NCBI RefSeq assembly: GCF_900129325.1
Contig: NZ_FQUP01000006.1
Coordinates: 62,001 to 126,000 of the forward strand
Origin: Kaistia soli DSM 19436
GTDB taxonomy: Bacteria > Pseudomonadota > Alphaproteobacteria > Rhizobiales > Kaistiaceae
DNA length: 64,000 nucleotides
Direction: 5' to 3'
This document shows, in pieces, positions 63,267 through 64,000 of the stretch (position 1 is the stretch's first letter; each line of letters begins with the position of its first letter). Under the pieces are notes generated by a model. The model worked only from the letters and a program-made list of their open reading frames with translations. It was not told where the DNA came from and made no database searches. Position numbers and translations under genes: made by a program.

Positions 63267-63539
63267 ATGAACGGGCTGCAACGCTTCATGGGTGGTTCGC
63301 CGGCACAGGTGCTGCTCCGCCTCATTGTCCTGTCGCTCGTCGTCGGCATCGTCCTGTCGGCGCTCGGCATCTCGCCCTATGACATCCTCGCCCGGCTCGA
63401 AGCCTTCGTGCGGCGGATCTGGAACATGGGGTTCGGCGCCATCGGCTGGATCTGGAATTACTTCCTGCTGGGCGCCGTGATCGTCATACCCGTCTGGATC
63501 GTCATCCGCCTGCTCAACCTCGGCCGCGGCAAAAGCTGA
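63267..63539 (+). CDS. DUF6460 small membrane protein
   Basis: This is a 90-residue protein from the ATG at 63267. It opens MNGLQRFMGGSPAQVLLRLI, has a first helix (VLSLVVGIVLSALGISPYDI) and a second (GAIGWIWNYFLLGAVIVIPV, WIVIRLLNL). The pattern matches DUF6460. It lies 31 bp after the acetyltransferase on the same strand. Function unknown. Confidence 0.85.
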   Translation: MNGLQRFMGGSPAQVLLRLIVLSLVVGIVLSALGISPYDILARLEAFVRRIWNMGFGAIGWIWNYFLLGAVIVIPVWIVIRLLNLGRGKS

Positions 63540-63623
63540 GGCCGGGTCGGAGCGGCGATCCGCGCTTGTCGAGGAAGGCCGCCGACAGATCGATTTCGCC
63601 TGACGTCCCTCCTCCGAACATCG

Positions 63624-63974
63624 TCAGTGGACGGAATAGGTGTTGTTGAGCCGGCCGCTCTTCGCATCGATGAACCGGACCACGGTAGGCCCGGCGATCT
63701 CGACTTTGTTACATTCGGTGAAATTCATCGTCTTGAACACCGAGCAGAGCGTGTCGCCCTTGAACGTCCACTTGAACGCGGCCGCCTTGTTGCTGCCGAG
63801 AGTGAAGATGCCCGAGCCACCTGCCTCATAGACGGCGTTGAAGGGCTTGCCCGATTTGGTCGTCGTCGTCAGCGACTTGCCGGCCACTGCGCCGAGGAAT
63901 TCCGCCTTGGTCGCAAATTTGCCCGTGGCAGCCGCGACTGCCACGAGGGCCAGCGTCAGCGCCATCGTCGTCAT
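63624..63974 (-). CDS. Small secreted protein
   Basis: This is a 116-residue protein from the ATG at 63974; upstream in-frame sequence reaches the window edge, so a longer protein is possible. The N-terminus MTTMALTLALVAVAAATGKF is a signal peptide. The mature part (SLTTTTKSGKPFNAVYEAGG, FKWTFKGDTLCSVFKTMNFT, ECNKVEIAGPTVVRF) has two Cys that may pair, and a beta-rich profile. It resembles small periplasmic proteins of unknown role in rhizobia. Confidence 0.75.
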   Translation of the reverse strand: MTTMALTLALVAVAAATGKFATKAEFLGAVAGKSLTTTTKSGKPFNAVYEAGGSGIFTLGSNKAAAFKWTFKGDTLCSVFKTMNFTECNKVEIAGPTVVRFIDAKSGRLNNTYSVH

Positions 63975-64000
63975 GAGTGTTTCGACCCGTTTCCACATCG

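Overview
The window looks like high-GC alphaproteobacterial DNA, most likely from a member of the Hyphomicrobiales. This is an inference from FixJ-type regulators, the ligase-associated pdeM/lhr/exonuclease/ligase repair set, an EamA riboflavin transporter behind an FMN riboswitch, and overall codon use. It is a mosaic of chromosome-like blocks separated by accessory DNA. No complete insertion sequence, CRISPR array, tRNA or rRNA gene was found.

Block 1 (1-12.5 kb) is regulatory and metabolic. It holds an edge-truncated acetoacetate decarboxylase-like gene, an AraC regulator, a 955-aa winged-helix/NB-ARC/TPR regulator, and a PAS sensor kinase with two response regulators. A second winged-helix protein follows, whose C-terminus looks like an IS3 OrfA transposase tail. 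A TetR regulator is then divergent from an FAD monooxygenase, with two matching operator-like palindromes between them.

Block 2 (12.8-27.8 kb) is a defence island. It contains a stand-alone CHAT protease-like protein, a RES/Xre toxin-antitoxin pair, and a tightly overlapped Ubl-E2-JAB-E1 operon with the gene order of Bil antiphage systems. After these come a decayed three-gene cluster, a Gabija-like OLD nuclease plus UvrD helicase pair, a short tyrosine recombinase with its own terminator, and a HEPN/Toprim-associated protein. The ubiquitin-like operon is the most interesting system in the window.

Block 3 (28.4-39.7 kb) is ordinary metabolism: two short-chain dehydrogenases with their TetR and LysR regulators, a SnoaL-like protein, and a dipeptide-type ABC transporter operon (binding protein, two permeases, fused double ATPase) ending in a DUF6963-like gene. 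A divergent RpiR regulator lies beside it.

Block 4 (39.7-52.95 kb) is a decayed integration zone. It holds pseudogene fragments (PAS kinase, alpha/beta hydrolase, short-chain dehydrogenase, amine oxidase), IS21 and IS3 remnants, two very strong perfect inverted repeats, and a secreted protein with six Cys-pair repeats. It ends in an AlpA / unknown / HUH-Rep-like / tyrosine integrase set. The integrase side abuts a glycosyltransferase that has lost its N-terminal part, which suggests the element's right boundary lies near 52.79-52.95 kb.

Block 5 (53-64 kb) is conserved chromosome: a DUF1428 gene, pdeM and lhr, a GAF-PAS-GGDEF diguanylate cyclase, a ligase-associated exonuclease, an FMN-riboswitch-controlled EamA riboflavin transporter, an ATP-dependent DNA ligase, an acetyltransferase, a DUF6460 membrane protein and a small secreted protein.
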